Of a DNA stretch of 64,000 bases, positions 23,641 through 36,310 are shown piece after piece. The DNA lies in contig NC_087064.1 of the NCBI RefSeq assembly GCF_963678635.1, positions 8,345,671 to 8,409,670 of the forward strand. Reading direction: 5' to 3'. Each line of letters starts with the position of its first letter. The first letter of the stretch is position 1. Position numbers and translations under genes: made by a program. Origin of the DNA: Symsagittifera roscoffensis. Its lineage: Eukaryota > Xenacoelomorpha > Acoela > Convolutidae. The notes under the pieces were generated by a model. The model had not been told where the DNA came from. It was given only the letters and a program-made list of their open reading frames with translations, and did no database searches.

Positions 23641-23844
23641 AATATTAAAACAAAAAACTCAGAACTTGTTGTTATATTGAACATTAAAAATTTTCTGACT
23701 GTTTTAAAGGTAAAGTGTGTTTTTAGAAAACATAGTTGCGATGTGAGTTTTAAAGAGAAAAGATAACATTTGTTTTTTGAATGCCCCGCATCTAAAAAAA
23801 GTGAACAGATGTCAATTAAATCGTATTTTTAAGGTCTAAAATAT

Positions 23845-23965
23845 TATCAATATAATCGATTCCCTTGTTGCACTCAGACACAAAAATGGAATAAATAATT
23901 GATTATAATCCATTTTTTTTATCAAACTGAAAATAATTTTAACCCATTTAAAATCAGACAAAAGG
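23845..23965. repeat. ATAATCGATTATAATCCATT-type AT repeat
   Basis: ATCAATATAATCGATTCCC and TTGATTATAATCCATTT words; a short member of the AT-rich block family. Confidence 0.45.
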
Positions 23966-24129
23966 GATTTTTTCTACTTCATTTTCGTTTCATGATTTTT
24001 CATAAGATTTTCTGCATTTATCAAATTAGTAATGCGGAAGCTTTGTACTGCCTAATCGATTTCTAAACCCAATTTTTCTGAATTTGGAGAATGATTCCGT
24101 TAACCTCTCCCATTCCTTAAACTTTTGCT

Positions 24130-25230
24130 CCTTAGCACACTCACGACTTCACCACAACTTTTGCCCCGATCCCCCTCCCCCCGCCTGATCCAACCCACCT
24201 GAACAACCACTCCAGCTCCCATCTGAACCCCCCGCTGAACCACCCACTCACTGACCTGAGCCACACCCTCCCCTCTCCCACACACACCTGAACCAAACCC
24301 CCCTTCTCCACTTGAATCAACCCCCCTCCAACCTGAACTAACTCCACTCCCCTACTTCCCCCATTTGAATCAACTCACCCCCTCCCCTCCCCCATTTGAA
24401 CCAAACAACCCCCGCAACTGAACCAAATCCCCCGACACCTGCCGCCTTCTGAATCTTGAAGTACCCCCCCCCCAAACCTGAATCAACCCCCCTCCACTCC
24501 AAAATCAACCCACCCACTTCCTCGCCCTCGTTTGGTCTGGGGTCTGACAGTGGGATGTTGGTTTGGTTCAGGTGGGGGGGGGGGGGGGGGGGGGGGTGGT
24601 TAAGGTGGGGAGAGTGGGTTTGGTTCAGGTGGGAGGGGTGCTCAGTTAAATCAAAAAGTAACAGCCACAAAAAAAATCAAAATTGCAAAATGCACAGAAA
24701 AAAATTGAAAATGAACAAACAATGATCACTTTTAAGTTAAAACAAAGAAAACACCCTAAGTGCGTTAAAATCCACATGTCAATAAAGTGGGAAAAATCTA
24801 ATATAACGGAGTTTTCGTGGAGTGTCCTCGAAAAGAAATCAATTACCTTACCCCCCCCCCACACACACACACACACACACTTGAATCAGACCCCCCCCCA
24901 CTTGAACCAAATCCCCCGCTCCCACCTGAACCACCTGAAGTACCACCTTCCACCCCCCCCCCCCCCCCGTAAACTGAACCAAATCCTTGCAACCCGGGTT
25001 TGGTCTGGGGTCTGCTAGGGGGATGTTGGTTTGGTTCAGGTGAGAGGGGGGTTCAGTTAAAACCAAGTAACAATCACAAAAAGTAACAGTAACAAAAATC
25101 AAAAGTGCGCAGAAAAAAATTAAACTTGACAAAAAAAAAACAACTTTTTTCAGTTCAAAATGTAGGAAGTGCGTTGAAAACCCCATGTCAAATAAGTGGA
25201 AAAAACTCTATTATAATGAAATTTCCTTGT
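24130..25230. repeat. CCCACCTGAACC / GGTTCAGGTGGG minisatellite with tandem duplication
   Basis: Pyrimidine-rich units of the type CCACCTGAACCAAACCCCCC fill 24170-24530 and 24845-24990. Each array ends in a GTTTGGTCTGGGGTCTG segment and GGATGTTGGTTTGGTTCAGG (about 24530 and 24998). Each is followed by a similar flank (AAGTAACAG, GCAGAAAAAAATT, AGTGCGTT, CCACATGTCAA or CCCATGTCAA). So a block of roughly 450-500 bp is repeated in direct orientation. A (CA)n tract lies at about 24860-24880. Long proline/glycine-rich frames here are products of the repeat, not genes. Confidence 0.7.
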
Positions 25231-28070
25231 TTTCATCTATAAATGTGAAAAAATAGCTATTATGTTTGATAGGCATAGGCTTTTAATGCTTTGTTAAACA
25301 TAAGCAATAAAATCAATTTTTAATTGATCAGAATCGATTTTATTTCACTTTTGCAGAACTGACCATAAAACTTAAATTTAATCAAATTTTTTTCATGGAA
25401 CTGCAATGCGGGACACGATTAAGGTCAGAATGATGCAAGACAAACTCAAAAAAATTCTGGAAATAAGCGCCGCAAAAATTTTTGATAATTTATTTTTCGA
25501 TTTTTTTTATTTTAATGATTCATCAAAAAATTTAGTAATAGCAGAGTAATCTTTTTGCAGAAGTCACAATTATCTGGCAAGTGGAGTTTTAAATAGAAAT
25601 TAGACTTTTCAAAAAAAAATAGACATTTTTTTACCTGGTGCACAAACAAAACCCTTGAACTCAAAAATTTGAAAAGGAAAACTCACTTTTTTCTCTTAAA
25701 GCTTAAACCAAAATGAATTTTGTTTTGTATGCCACATTGATAAAATAATTTCTTCAAATGGATTTGCAGGAGTTTTTTTGACACATTGCAAAAAGTTCAG
25801 AGCTTGTCAATTTGGGTGTTTGCACTTATTCCGCCCAAATAGCACTATTTCAACATTTTGAAATGAAACTATTTTGCTTCAACTTCATTGGCTCGAATTA
25901 GCCAATCAAAAAACTAACATCATTTGAAGATGTATTGTTAACAATTTTAAGTCGCTTCAGAATTAGCCACAATTAGCCACAAATAAAGAATATTTTGAAA
26001 ACTGGTCAATTTTGATTCAAATAATTTACCTAAACACAGAAATTAGCTACAGGAAAAAATGACAAACATCTTCGTAAAATTCGGTCTCGTTAGAAAATAG
26101 CTAAAAGTTATTATGATCACATTTGCGAACGAATCAATGCTAACCAAACGAATAAGTGCAATCAGTGTTTTGTTCTACATTAAAAAATTGAAAGCTGCAA
26201 AATCGCAAAAAAGAAATTTGAGTGGAATAAGAAGAAAAATCAGTCAATTTTTGCTCTAAAAAACCTACCCATAACCTTCGACTACTTATGGTCCAATTCT
26301 TTTTGATTCAAAATACAGAATTTGATAATTTTCGATAAATTGTTCTCGAAAAGTCTCACAACCCCTTCGCAACGCCTTTAAACTCAATATTAAATTGAGT
26401 TTAGAAATCCAGTGGACTATTCCAGGATAAATTTATAAAGCTAAGCAAAGCAGGCCAAAAAATTTATCTAGAATATCATGCAAGCATTTCATTGCATTGA
26501 AATGCTGACATGTTTTCCTAGCGAAATTTATTTGACATAAACTAATTATGTGCTAAAAAACACAAAAAAATTTTGTTCATGAAACTAATTTTGTGCTGAA
26601 ACGTTTGCTTTTCTAGGCGTCCCCATTCAACTTTTTGGATATTAAACCCACTTTCAAAATATAATTTTTTAGCGCTTTTAAACATCTGTCGGAGAGCAAC
26701 TAAATAAGCTGAGTTGCTAAATAGGCCCAATTGAACAATTAAGGAAGAATAGTCATAATAATCATCATCATCTTCATTTTTTGTTTACACACATCTTCGT
26801 TAGTTGATACGTTCTCAAGTTTCTATTTTGAGTAGTTTTGTCGGTTGTTTCTGTATTTTGTGGGTTTGCGTTGCTCCGATTGCTTCTTTCTATATTTTCT
26901 TACATTGCACTTCATCGTATATTCACCACATTAAAATGCTCGAGCCACTTAAAAACGTCAGAGCTCTTTGACTCCTCTGCAAGTCGACCCTCGAATGGGT
27001 ACATTAGCAGAGAAGCTTAAGAGCAGAATACAGATCTTTGCTCATTTCAAGTATTTTTCCGGTTTCGGGTGCAAACCATCCGAGAATAAGGTACTCCTTC
27101 CGAACTTAGTTTCATGATATGCAATTTCAAACTCCCTTGTGAGTTTTTTGTACAACGCTTTTACGTCTTTTTTTTCCAGAACGTCCAATTAGTTTCATCA
27201 AAACAACTTTGAAGCTTTCATTCATCTATATTGTTACCAGTCTCTTCATTTTTTCTTTTATTTTACACGAACTCACATCAGAGCCAACCCGTTCAACTAG
27301 ATCAGTTGTTCCTCTCATTATTTCAACTGCTTCAACATTTTTGCTTTCAAGATCAATCATAAAATTCCGACTGGCTTAAGTGTTAAGGCCAGCTCCGGAA
27401 CAGGACACCACAGTTGTACCTTTCAAATAACAGCCGTTCAAAATTGAAATTACTTATGACGGTTTGCCTAAAAGATATTTTTAATCCAGTGATCACTGAT
27501 GTTCTGTGTGGCTTGAAACCTTCTTTCTTCTTATACAATTTTTTGTTCGCAGATTCTCAATTGTTGCATTTTTCCTTGAGGGCAGGATATAGATAACTGA
27601 AGTTAGTTGCCTTGTCCGTTTCTCAAACAGCTTCAATCTTCATTTTCCGAAAAACTCCTTCTATTATAAGCAGTAGAAATTGGCCCTTGAATGGGTAGCA
27701 GAAACACATAATGAGAAGACGTCCTCCTCAAGTTAAACTCCTTCAGGGCAGATAGCCACTGTTGTTTTATTTTAGATAAAAATGTTTTCTGAACAATTAA
27801 GTTTTCAAATTTTTCAAAAACTTTGGTTCGTTACTTTGTAATTGTAAGTCATGTGGTCAACTATTCCATCCAACAACACGGTCCGTAGAACGCAAAAGAT
27901 TGAATTTAACTGAACTCCTTGTTTTTGAGCCAATCACAGCTCAGCATTTTGCATGTTGATTTAGTGTTTATTTTCAATCGACTTTCAATTTTAGGGTTTG
28001 ATTTAGAGTTTGATTTATATTCACTTGGTCAGTTTAGAGGGAAAACTGTTCACATGTACCGAATATTGTG
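25231..28070. other. No recognisable gene
   Basis: Intronic AT-rich sequence with short chance frames (for example near 26850 and 27420). No splice-bounded coding block, RNA gene or clear repeat was recognised. Confidence 0.4.
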
Positions 28071-28189
28071 ATGTGTTAAATAGGTGGGGCCCTGAAGGGG
28101 AGGAGCGTCAACTTCGCGTGCTTAAATCCACTTTTCTGCTTATAAATATGTCTCTCATTTTATTTAAATATTGATCTGGGCATTTTGCT

Positions 28190-28335
28190 GAACACTAATG
28201 AGACCAAGTTAAAATAGTCCCCCTAACTGCTTTTGGGTAGAGGGAGGATGTTAATTTGCTTCTAACTTGGAACTTTCAGCCAAGGGGAGGCGGAGGATGT
28301 TAACTTGATCCCAAAAATGTAATCCCAAGGTGAAT
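28190..28335. repeat. Poly-G / TTAACTTG repeat fragment
   Basis: GACCAAGTTAAAATAG, GGGTAGAGGGAGGATGTTAA and GGAGGATGTTAACTTGATCC are words of the repeat at 881-1330. Confidence 0.45.
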
Positions 28336-28808
28336 CAGCTGACAAATTTTAATTGAAAAATGAAACTTGATGTATGATACCCTTCTTTATAACCCGAGGT
28401 ACCATTGTTCCTTGTCACCGATGAAATGAATTGGGTATTTGTAATTTTTTTTGAAACCAAAGTGGCTATTTAGATCACTTATTTGAATGCGTCACAAAAG
28501 CAGAGCCTATACGGGTCTTTTTACTTCTTCCGTCCAAATTTAAAAAACCTCAAATTATGAAAACAGAAATTATAATTCTCGGATCCAATTGCATGAAAAG
28601 TGAATACGTTGACGGAAACGTTGGTTAAGAAAAGCGTTCAATTAGCAAACTGATGCAGAACTAATTGTTCAATTAGTAAACTGAGCAGAATCATTAGCAA
28701 GAATGCATTTGTTAAAGCAGCTTGAAATAACCGATGTGACCGACAATTTTAGCCATACAATTTTCATTTATGAAAAGTTCAATTCATACTTCAGAGAGAC
28801 CACACACA

Positions 28809-29220
28809 GGGGCGGATCTAGGGGGGGGTGCGGGTGGTGGTGAGGCGGACGCCCTCTTCCCTCAGTGATTCGACCCCCTGCCAACCCAAAGGGTCCCCCC
28901 TTTGGTACTTTTAAGAAATCCATTTTTGGCCGACCGACCCTAAAATTTTCTAAAGGCGCCTTAGGTGCCAATAAATACTAATTTTGAGGGGGAGCGCGCG
29001 CCAAAAAAAACGCGATTTTTTTGTCAAAGTTTTCCAAAAAGTGCCCAAAAACGGCTTTTTTGACCTGTTTTTTCTAAAAATTGCCTGCGGCGCAGAAAAT
29101 TTGGCCATAACAGGGTCTTTTTACTGCTTTGAGAGAGCTCGGAAAATCAATCTGATCGAACTAAAAAAAAGGTAGTCAAAATTTTCGAAAATTTTTTGAA
29201 AATCCGCCCCCCTCGAGAAA
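28809..29220 (-). mobile_element. hAT-type MITE, inverted, longer form, broken at one end
   Basis: The left edge CAGGGGCGGATCTAGG is one terminus. The body (AGTGATTCGACCCCCTGCC, TAAAGGCGCCTTAGG, then a unique part around 28990-29150) reads on the minus strand relative to the copy at 22794. The other terminus stops at CCCCCTCGAGAAAAT, just short of the expected end, where a CCGGTT-class repeat begins. A fragment of the unique part recurs at 35890-36050. Confidence 0.65.
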
Positions 29221-29229
29221 ATTGTTGTT

Positions 29230-29420
29230 GTTCCGACCATTTGATAAAAGTGGAGGAACCTTGTAATCGAGTTTGTTTTTTCCTTGCTTTTCTTTTTGCT
29301 TTCCACGCGAATCAGGTACCGCAAAAAATCATCGGGATGGATTTAATGATGTATCATAATAAAGCCCTTTTAGTTGTGATTCGAACGACATTAAAAAAGA
29401 TTTGAACGAAAATTTTAAAA
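29230..29420 (+). mobile_element. CCGGTT-class short repeat, 5' part, abutting a hAT MITE
   Basis: Starts GTTCCGACC, contains CTTGTAATCGAGTTTG, CAGGTACCGC, AATCATCGGGATGG, GATGTATCATAATAAAGCCC and TTAGTTGTGATTCGAAC, in the same order as in 43027-43259. The 3' terminus is not seen. It begins exactly where the hAT element at 28809 stops. Confidence 0.5.
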
Positions 29421-32285
29421 TTTAGTTCATTTTGTTGTTTTCATCTCTTCTATAAATTCCGGTTGATTTGATTAGTAAAAGGCGACTAATTTGGATAGAA
29501 AACTGTGAAAAAGGCAGCATGGCTGACATGACGCTAAAGAGTTTATAAAAAAAATTAATTTTGATATAAGAGGTCAGCCTCTGATCAATTTTTGTCTAAC
29601 TTTGTCTGAAAAAAAAAAACAAATATTTGTCTGAAAACTCCAATTTTCTCACAATATTGAGAAAGTTTTTTTTTTAATTTGATTTTTAAATTCAACTGAA
29701 GACCGCAGTTTTAATATGATATCACACTTGGCCCCCTACGAGAATTCCTTGAGCTTAAATCGACACAAATCCGAAGTTACTTCCCCGTCATCGAGAGTGG
29801 TCGTTGCAATAAACAATGTAAGCATTTTGATCCTGATTAATTTCGATTAATTTTGATCCTGAGTTATTTTGCTAATCGCTGGTAAAAATTACTTATTTTT
29901 CATTTAACTTCACAATAGGTTTCTAAACAACGCCACAGACTGAACATTGATTTTTAGCTTCAAATATGTTTTTTTTTCTATTTACAGTTTTCCAGCGAAA
30001 TGAATTATAGATCTGCTGATTCAGTTTTCTCGAATCTGCTTCGATTTAATAAACAAATGCCGGCCATACAAGATTCACTAATTTCCAAAACGTTAAAACA
30101 ATATTTTTTTCAATTCGAAATTTGAAAAAGATTCATAGACAATTGTTTTTTTTTCTCGGGTTCCTGGTCTCATCAACTTTTCTGAGTGTCGGTGGCCTAT
30201 TTTTTGCTTAATTTTGTACACTCGAGTGATGAAATTGTGGCTTTGTGGAGCATCGGTTTTGTAGACGTAAGGCGTATTTTTGTGTTCAAGCTTAATTTAC
30301 GTCAAAGCAGTTGGATGTTTTTGCAATAAGATTCACAAAAACAACAATCATCGCCGGTTACTTGGCAAGTTGCACCGAATTTTGTGACCATAGTCTTAAA
30401 ACAACACAAAAACATCTTTTTTAGATTAGTTTTGTTTTTTCTGCGTGGTGGAATGAAAAAAATCTGAAAAAAAATTCTCAGACATATTTCACAGTCATAG
30501 TAAGAAAGCCCAATTGGAAAACAGTTTTTGTATAAAAATCACCAGAAAAACGAAAAAAAAAGTTGAAAAATTAATTTTGAAATTTGCTTGCAGAAATTTT
30601 GATTCATTAAAGGAGGCTACAAACTCAAAAAGTTAGTTTTATTTGAGTAAAACTAAGCTTTTATGGCTTCAATTAAGCATAAATAAGCTTTTGCGTGCCT
30701 ACTTAACCTCACCTTATTAGATTGAAATAAGACTAAAATTCAAAATTTTTTAACTGGTTTTACTGAACATCGGGAAAATTTTCAAATGTTCAAATCATGA
30801 CGTAAACAACTTTATCCTGATATATGACTCGACCCGTTCCGATGTTTATTTGTGTCACTGATGATTGAAGTTTTTCAAAATCCGCCCAGATTTCAAAACT
30901 TTAAAAAAAAATTTGATTTAACTTCTCATTCAATCATAAAAAACTAACAAAATTTAAAAAAAGATTTGTTAATACTCAGTCTGAACCCTATGTTTTTATG
31001 CAAGTAAAAAAAGAAGTAAGAACACATTCTGTTTCCAACAACTAGAAACAAATTTGAGCACATTAAGTACCAAATGCAAATTAAGTTTCACGTATACATA
31101 AAATCGGGACTTTGTCATGACATAAAAGAACTTCTTTTAATTGGTTTTGAAAAAAACTCTTGATTGTATAAAACTTCTTGATTTTTCATGATCAGACAGA
31201 AATACTTGAAAAATCTCATATATCAATTACAATATTTATGATTTTCCTGAATGCACAATTTCTTTTATTAAAAACCCTTTGAAGAAAAAGAAACAATTTC
31301 CACAGACTCAACTATTTCTTGGTGGTAGGAACAAATTAACCGCATTTTCTTGTTTCTGAATCTTCTCTTCTATTTCAGGTTATTTTTTTACTTTCACGCT
31401 TTAGATACCTTTTGAGTGGTTGGAAAATTTAGTCTGACATTGTTTTTGTTCCTCTCTTCAATTTGAGAGCTACTTTTGATCATTTGTTGATGTTTTCTTT
31501 TTTATTAACTGTTTTGCATTTGCTGTTGTATTCAAATCTGTGAAATGGTATATGAAAATCAAAAAAAAACCAAACCTTGAAACAGGTTCTAACAATTTTA
31601 ATTTCCATACAAAATTCAACCTCTAGAACAAAAATTCAGCTGAATGCAAATGTTTGCTGACATAAATTGTTTCAAAATTTTTTTTCAAAAAATAGATAAA
31701 ATTGAAACTATGTACACGCACTGAGGTTGCGTGGATAAAAATCGACAATCGTATTAAATTTTTTGCCTTTATAATCAATAGAAGAAACAATTTGGGATCA
31801 CGCAATCAACATTTTATGCCATATTATTTTAGCCGACTATGGTCCATTTAAATCCCTTCCATAATGTATAAGTTTTTTCCAATTTTTCTGCAAAATTAGC
31901 AGAATTTTCTGCATTTCTCACCTTAAACCTGCTCAAACAAACTTTTTTTAAACAAAACGATATTTTTTTAATTTTTAACAAATTTCACACACTGAACAGC
32001 CTTATAAATTATCCCAATTCCCGAAACTCAACGCCTTGAATTTTCCATCTCGCTCAATTTTGTCTTCCTCACGCTAACATTTTCCCCTTTTACCTATCAA
32101 ATTTTTATTCTCCCGCCAAAAAAAAAAACAGAACCATAAATTAGGATGGCTCAAGTGCTGGAGGGAGAGGAGCATGCATAATTGCAAGAAGTAAGTTTGG
32201 GAATGGAGTTGGTACAAAAACAATACAACATCTCATTTTAATGGTGGCAATTTTCAAGTTTGTTTGCAGACTGGTGAAATTTTGA
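29421..32285. other. No recognisable gene
   Basis: AT-rich intronic sequence with no coding block, RNA gene or clear repeat recognised. Confidence 0.4.
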
Positions 32286-32289
32286 AATG

Positions 32290-33370
32290 TCCGAAACTAT
32301 TGCGACTGATCCAAATTGAAATTGTCCTCAATTCAACTTGGAGCGATTATGTTTTGCGGGCCTATTAGTCACGCATAAATAATTCGCGTAACGCTTTCAG
32401 CAGTATGAATACAATCTTCAAATTGCGCATAACTTAGTCCAGAGCATGGTCAAACTAGCAATTTTCAAACTCCCAGAAATTTTTAAAGAATTGAACGGAT
32501 TTAATTTTTTTTTACTTTCGATTTCAGGAAGTCAATATCTTCAATGGGGTATAATAAAATTTTGGTGATAAATAGTGTTTCGATTGCCGAAAATTGACTG
32601 AACGAAAAAAAATAAAAGCATAAATGTTAAGTTTTTTCCCAAAAATGTAATACAAAGAGCGATCAGGGATTGCCCTGATATACAAATAGTCTTGCTAGTT
32701 GCGGTTTTCCACGAAAACGACGGAAAAATTGTGCTCGGCATGTTTTTTTTCCATACAAATTTCAATTATTTTACAATCCATTTTTGACGGAATTTGCTTC
32801 CGCTCTCAATTTTTTTCCTTTGACCTGAAAATCAAAATATGGTTTCATCTGGTCATTTTAAATTTTTTTTTAATTTTGCGAAACTCGTTCAAATTTGGCA
32901 CTATTTTGTCGAATATGCAGTTTTTGAAGCGCCATTTGAATTTTCTCATATAGAGCTAGCAATTTATTGCTTGTTTTTTGTTGCTTGGTTTTATATTAGC
33001 AATTTTGAAACCCTCATAACTGAACAAAAAAAAAACATCGTCAGGAGTAAAACATTTTTTTGAATTTGAGCTCAAGACAACAATAACTTTTAGATGGTTT
33101 AAAAACATTCCGTCAAAAATGCTTAGTTACAGTCCAAAATTTGCTGAATAAAAAACCATCCCAAGCACAAATATTCCGCACTTTCTTAGAAAGTCGGAAC
33201 AATTAAAAAAACATCAATGAAGTTTATGCAATCATTAATGCGTCAACCCAAGCAATCATATCACTTGTAAATAAACTTTTTATCAATTTTTATCAACAGT
33301 TTTTCCTTTAGAGCATTAAAGTGCAGTCGGGTTTTTGACGGCTCCGCTCTGTTATGAGGAGTTTTGTTTG
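32290..33370. mobile_element. Rearranged composite of 530-bp family fragments
   Basis: 32290-32600 resembles the middle of the older subfamily in reverse (CCAAATTGAAATTG, GCATAAATAATTCGCG, CCAGAGCATGG). 32660-32695 is a 3' end in forward orientation (CAGGGATTGCCCTGATATAC then AGTCTTG). 32700-32790 is a forward 5' end. 33061-33200 is an inverted 5' end finishing CTTTCTTAGAAAGTCGGAAC. 33318-33367 is a further 3' end variant (GTGCAGTCGGG, GAGGAGTTTTGT). The order indicates nested or recombined copies rather than one element. Confidence 0.45.
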
Positions 33371-33635
33371 TGTAATTGTGTTTTAAAATGAAAGCTAATT
33401 ATCTAAGGGCGCCTCAAACTGCACATCATTGACTCAAAAATTTTGAATAATGGCTCTGCACATATCTTAGGTTCACTAGATTCAGTAAATCTAATGGGCT
33501 ATTGTACTAACGGGCTCTGTATAATTTTTGCACTCTGCTGTCTATCAGTTTGATCTTGACTTCACGTGAGGAGAAAATTAACAACAAAAAACAAAAATTG
33601 TGTTTTGACCTTTTCATACGAGCACTATTTTTATT

Positions 33636-34160
33636 GTTCCGAATTTCGTAAAAAAAAGTAACGGAATAATTCTGCTCGGCTGGTTTTTTTTTCTACAGAC
33701 AAATTTCGTCTTTTTAAGTAGCCATTTTTGGCCTAATTTTTTTCAATTCATTCAAAAGGTATTGTTGTCATAAGCTTTAATTTGAAAGTTAATTCACCTG
33801 TGATCAATTTTTGTAAATTTAAGGGGGTTTAAAGATTTTCATTTTGCCCAATTTGGGACAACTAGCGCGCGATAAATTTCGCGCTTTTAACGTGTAAGGG
33901 GAGATTTAATCCGTCTTCGAAATCGTTCCAATTTGGTTAAAGGAAGCCTATTCGCCATAATTGTTTTTTTTAATAAGAGCGAATTTATTACTTTCTACTT
34001 TATATGGCGTAAGGGGGATGATTTTCACAAAAAGTTCCTTTTGAAAAAAAAATAATTTTTGTTTTTTATTAAATTCAATTTTTTCAAGTTATTAATGCTC
34101 AATAGACCTTGAAAGGCAGTCTGAACCGTCATGGCTTTGCCCTGATACGAGCAGTCTTGT
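33636..34160 (+). mobile_element. Helentron-like 530-bp family, copy 5
   Basis: Complete but more diverged copy. The 5' end is GTTCCGAATTTCG with the hairpin eroded, the centre is GCGCGCGATAAATTTCGCGC, and the 3' end is GCTTTGCCCTGATACGAGCAG then TCTTGT. Confidence 0.75.
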
Positions 34161-34299
34161 TCCATTGATCAAAGAAAATAACGAAATTTAAAACAATGGA
34201 GTGCGGTTTTTTATTCAAACCAGTTTTCAAAATAATAGCTTTCGAAGAATTTTCATACTCCATATCAATTAAAGCTGATATTTTACCTAGCTTTTCAAA

Positions 34300-34715
34300 G
34301 TGGTCTATGCTGCTGAAAAAGTAACGCAAACTGTTTTTGGGTGGATCATTATCCCACATCTATTAACCTTCCAAATTGAATTGAGGCGAGCTAAATGACA
34401 ATTTAAAATTACAGAATTTAATTTTTTATTGTTTTAGAAGATTTTTTTCTCGGCGACCATTAGAGGGAGTTCTTATATCACAATAAAACTATTAATGTAC
34501 TTATTTCAAAATCAAAAAGAATTTTTACTTGCACCCATTTTTGTACTTTTATTGGGGTTTGAAACTTGCAAATGGGAAATGAAAGAAAAAAAAATTGAAA
34601 AACTTACAAAATTTTTCAGTGTTTTGAATTTTTATTTAATTTTCTCAAAAAAATCTCTTCACCCGGACGCTAAAGGGCTGTCGGAACCCTCAAAGATTCA
34701 TCTTGATACAAGTCT
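34300..34715 (+). mobile_element. 530-bp family, strongly diverged relic
   Basis: The segment has GAAAAAGTAACGCAAACTG, CCAAATTGAATTGAGGC and finally GGGCTGTCGGAACCC, TTGATACAAGTCTTC, which follow the order of the older subfamily's middle and 3' end. Confidence 0.35.
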
Positions 34716-35204
34716 TCTTTAAATTAATTTTTGTTTTTTTAATCTGTCTTTCGTATAAAAATTCTTTGATCAGCAGATAAAAAATATTATAATTGCCACA
34801 ATCATGGTGTCTTTTTATTTAAAACAAATGTAGGTTTTTTTTGTATGAACCATGTGAGATCCGAGAATTTTTTTTTTGAAAAAATTTAAGTATAAGAAAC
34901 TCATTTTTTTTTCTTTTTTTCTTACCTAAGTGCTTTTCAAAGAATACAAATTAACGTTTCTATGTTATCGAAAGTATTTTATTTGTAGATATTTGAGAAA
35001 GTGTATTATTTGTAGATATGATGAAGTATTTCATGTGTACTGTGTACAGCTTTTTTTATTTATGCATACTTTTATTATTTAATCATGAGATATGAAATCC
35101 TTTTTTTCTAAACAGTCTTCATAATCGCAAGTACCTTATGCCATCTTTTCCCGCACCAAATGTTAACTTGATCACAAACTTGTAATTTTGATCATTAATA
35201 TCTC

Positions 35205-35285
35205 AAAAAAATCTATTGTGATCGATTTTAATGGATTATATTGAACGAAAAATATAAGGATAATCGATTATTATGTAAAATTACT
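35205..35285. repeat. ATAATCGATTATAATCCATT-type AT repeat, short
   Basis: TTGTGATCGATTTTAATGG, ATTATATTGAACG and GATAATCGATTATTATG words. Confidence 0.4.
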
Positions 35286-35889
35286 AATACTGTCTCTAAC
35301 AAACTTCACCTCATTTCATTTGAGGGGCGACATAAAAGCTGCTAAAATCAAGTCAGCTGAAACATGTGAAAGGCAAATGTAGGTACAGTAGCTTAATTTG
35401 ACAGTTTTTGGACCAAAATTTACAAGGCGAAAATCACAGGTTAACCTAGAGTAATTTTACTTCTGAAAAATTGTCGAGAATGATGACATTTTTTAATCGA
35501 CTTAATTTTGTCACCGATCAAAAATTGAGGTAGTTGTTAGCAGAAAAAGAGTGTATACCTAATAATGTGCCGCATTTTGACTGTTAAAACATCGTACCTC
35601 TCAAAAATTGTGCCCTTTTGCTTTAATGCATATTTCAAGTCTAATGAATGCTTGAAAAAAGCTCTCCAACTTATTGGAAGCACTAGAGAAAAGAGCTAAC
35701 CTTTCAAATAATTAAGCAATAATTTATAGAATTAAATATCATGTCAGTTGAACGCTTTTACAAACGCGCAATGGTTTTTTTTCACGCAATTGTTCCCCTC
35801 TCGGCTGACAAGTTTTTACAAAGGTTCCCTTTTTAGGTACATACATTAATCCAAACTAAATTTCTATTATGTCCATTTGTTTTAAATTT

Positions 35890-36055
35890 TGAGTGAGTGC
35901 TCCCGCCGAAAAACGCATTTTTTTGCCCAAAACTTTTCAACACAGCTCACAAACGGCTCTGTTTTTTCAAAAAAAAGCGGCGCAGAAAGTATTGCCAAGC
36001 ATGGTCATTTTAAAATTTATGGAAGCTCGAAAAACTCAAGAAATGGTTGACCTAA
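35890..36055 (+). mobile_element. hAT-type MITE body fragment
   Basis: GCTCCCGCCGAAAAACGC, AACGGCTCTGTTTTTTC, GCGGCGCAGAAAGTATTG and TTTATGGAAGCTCG align in order with the unique body part of the element at 28809-29220. Both termini are missing. The 3' edge lies about 80 bp before a GPCR exon. Confidence 0.45.
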
Positions 36056-36137
36056 AAACCTTAAAAGACCTTTTGAAAGGAACACTGCGCCCGCCACTTT
36101 GTAGATTTTGACAAAAAAAAACATTTAATTTTTCTAG

Positions 36138-36310
36138 ACTGACGGAGCTGATAACTCGGAAGCGTCTGCGTTTGGCATCCGCTTTCATCTGGTTGGTCCT
36201 GGCAGCATTCGGCGTCGGCTTCATGTTGGGATCCGAGGTGCAGACGAACCCTGCCACCAACTCGGAGTACTGCATCGTCAAACTAGTCGGACTCAGTTCA
36301 TCCCAGTCCG
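36138..36310 (+). CDS. Class A GPCR, exon with ICL2, TM4 and ECL2
   Basis: Starts after a TTTTTCTAG acceptor; the first base completes the Arg codon begun in the exon at 12394. It encodes a basic second intracellular loop (ITRKRLRLAS), TM4 with the conserved tryptophan (FIWLVLAAFGVGFML) and the second extracellular loop with its disulfide cysteine (NSEYCIVK). It ends TCCG before a GTTAGA donor. The single last base joins TC of the next exon to make Val. Codon use and GC content stand out from the intron. The proline common near the end of TM4 is absent. Confidence 0.88.

Larger units (their letters stand above)
12557..36137 (+). other. GPCR intron of about 23.6 kb with a GC-AG boundary
   Basis: Begins GCTAGC and ends TTTTTCTAG. 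Both flanking exons are in phase (two bases before, one base after, completing an Arg codon). The intron is almost entirely non-coding and is loaded with copies of the 530-bp family, the hAT-type MITE at 22794, AT-rich ATAATCGATT blocks and a G/C-rich minisatellite. No nested gene was recognised. Confidence 0.7.

Noticed and set aside
24100..25186. Several 60-112-codon Pro/Gly/Trp-rich frames on both strands
   Set aside because: They are translations of a C/G-rich minisatellite and its homopolymer runs, not genes.
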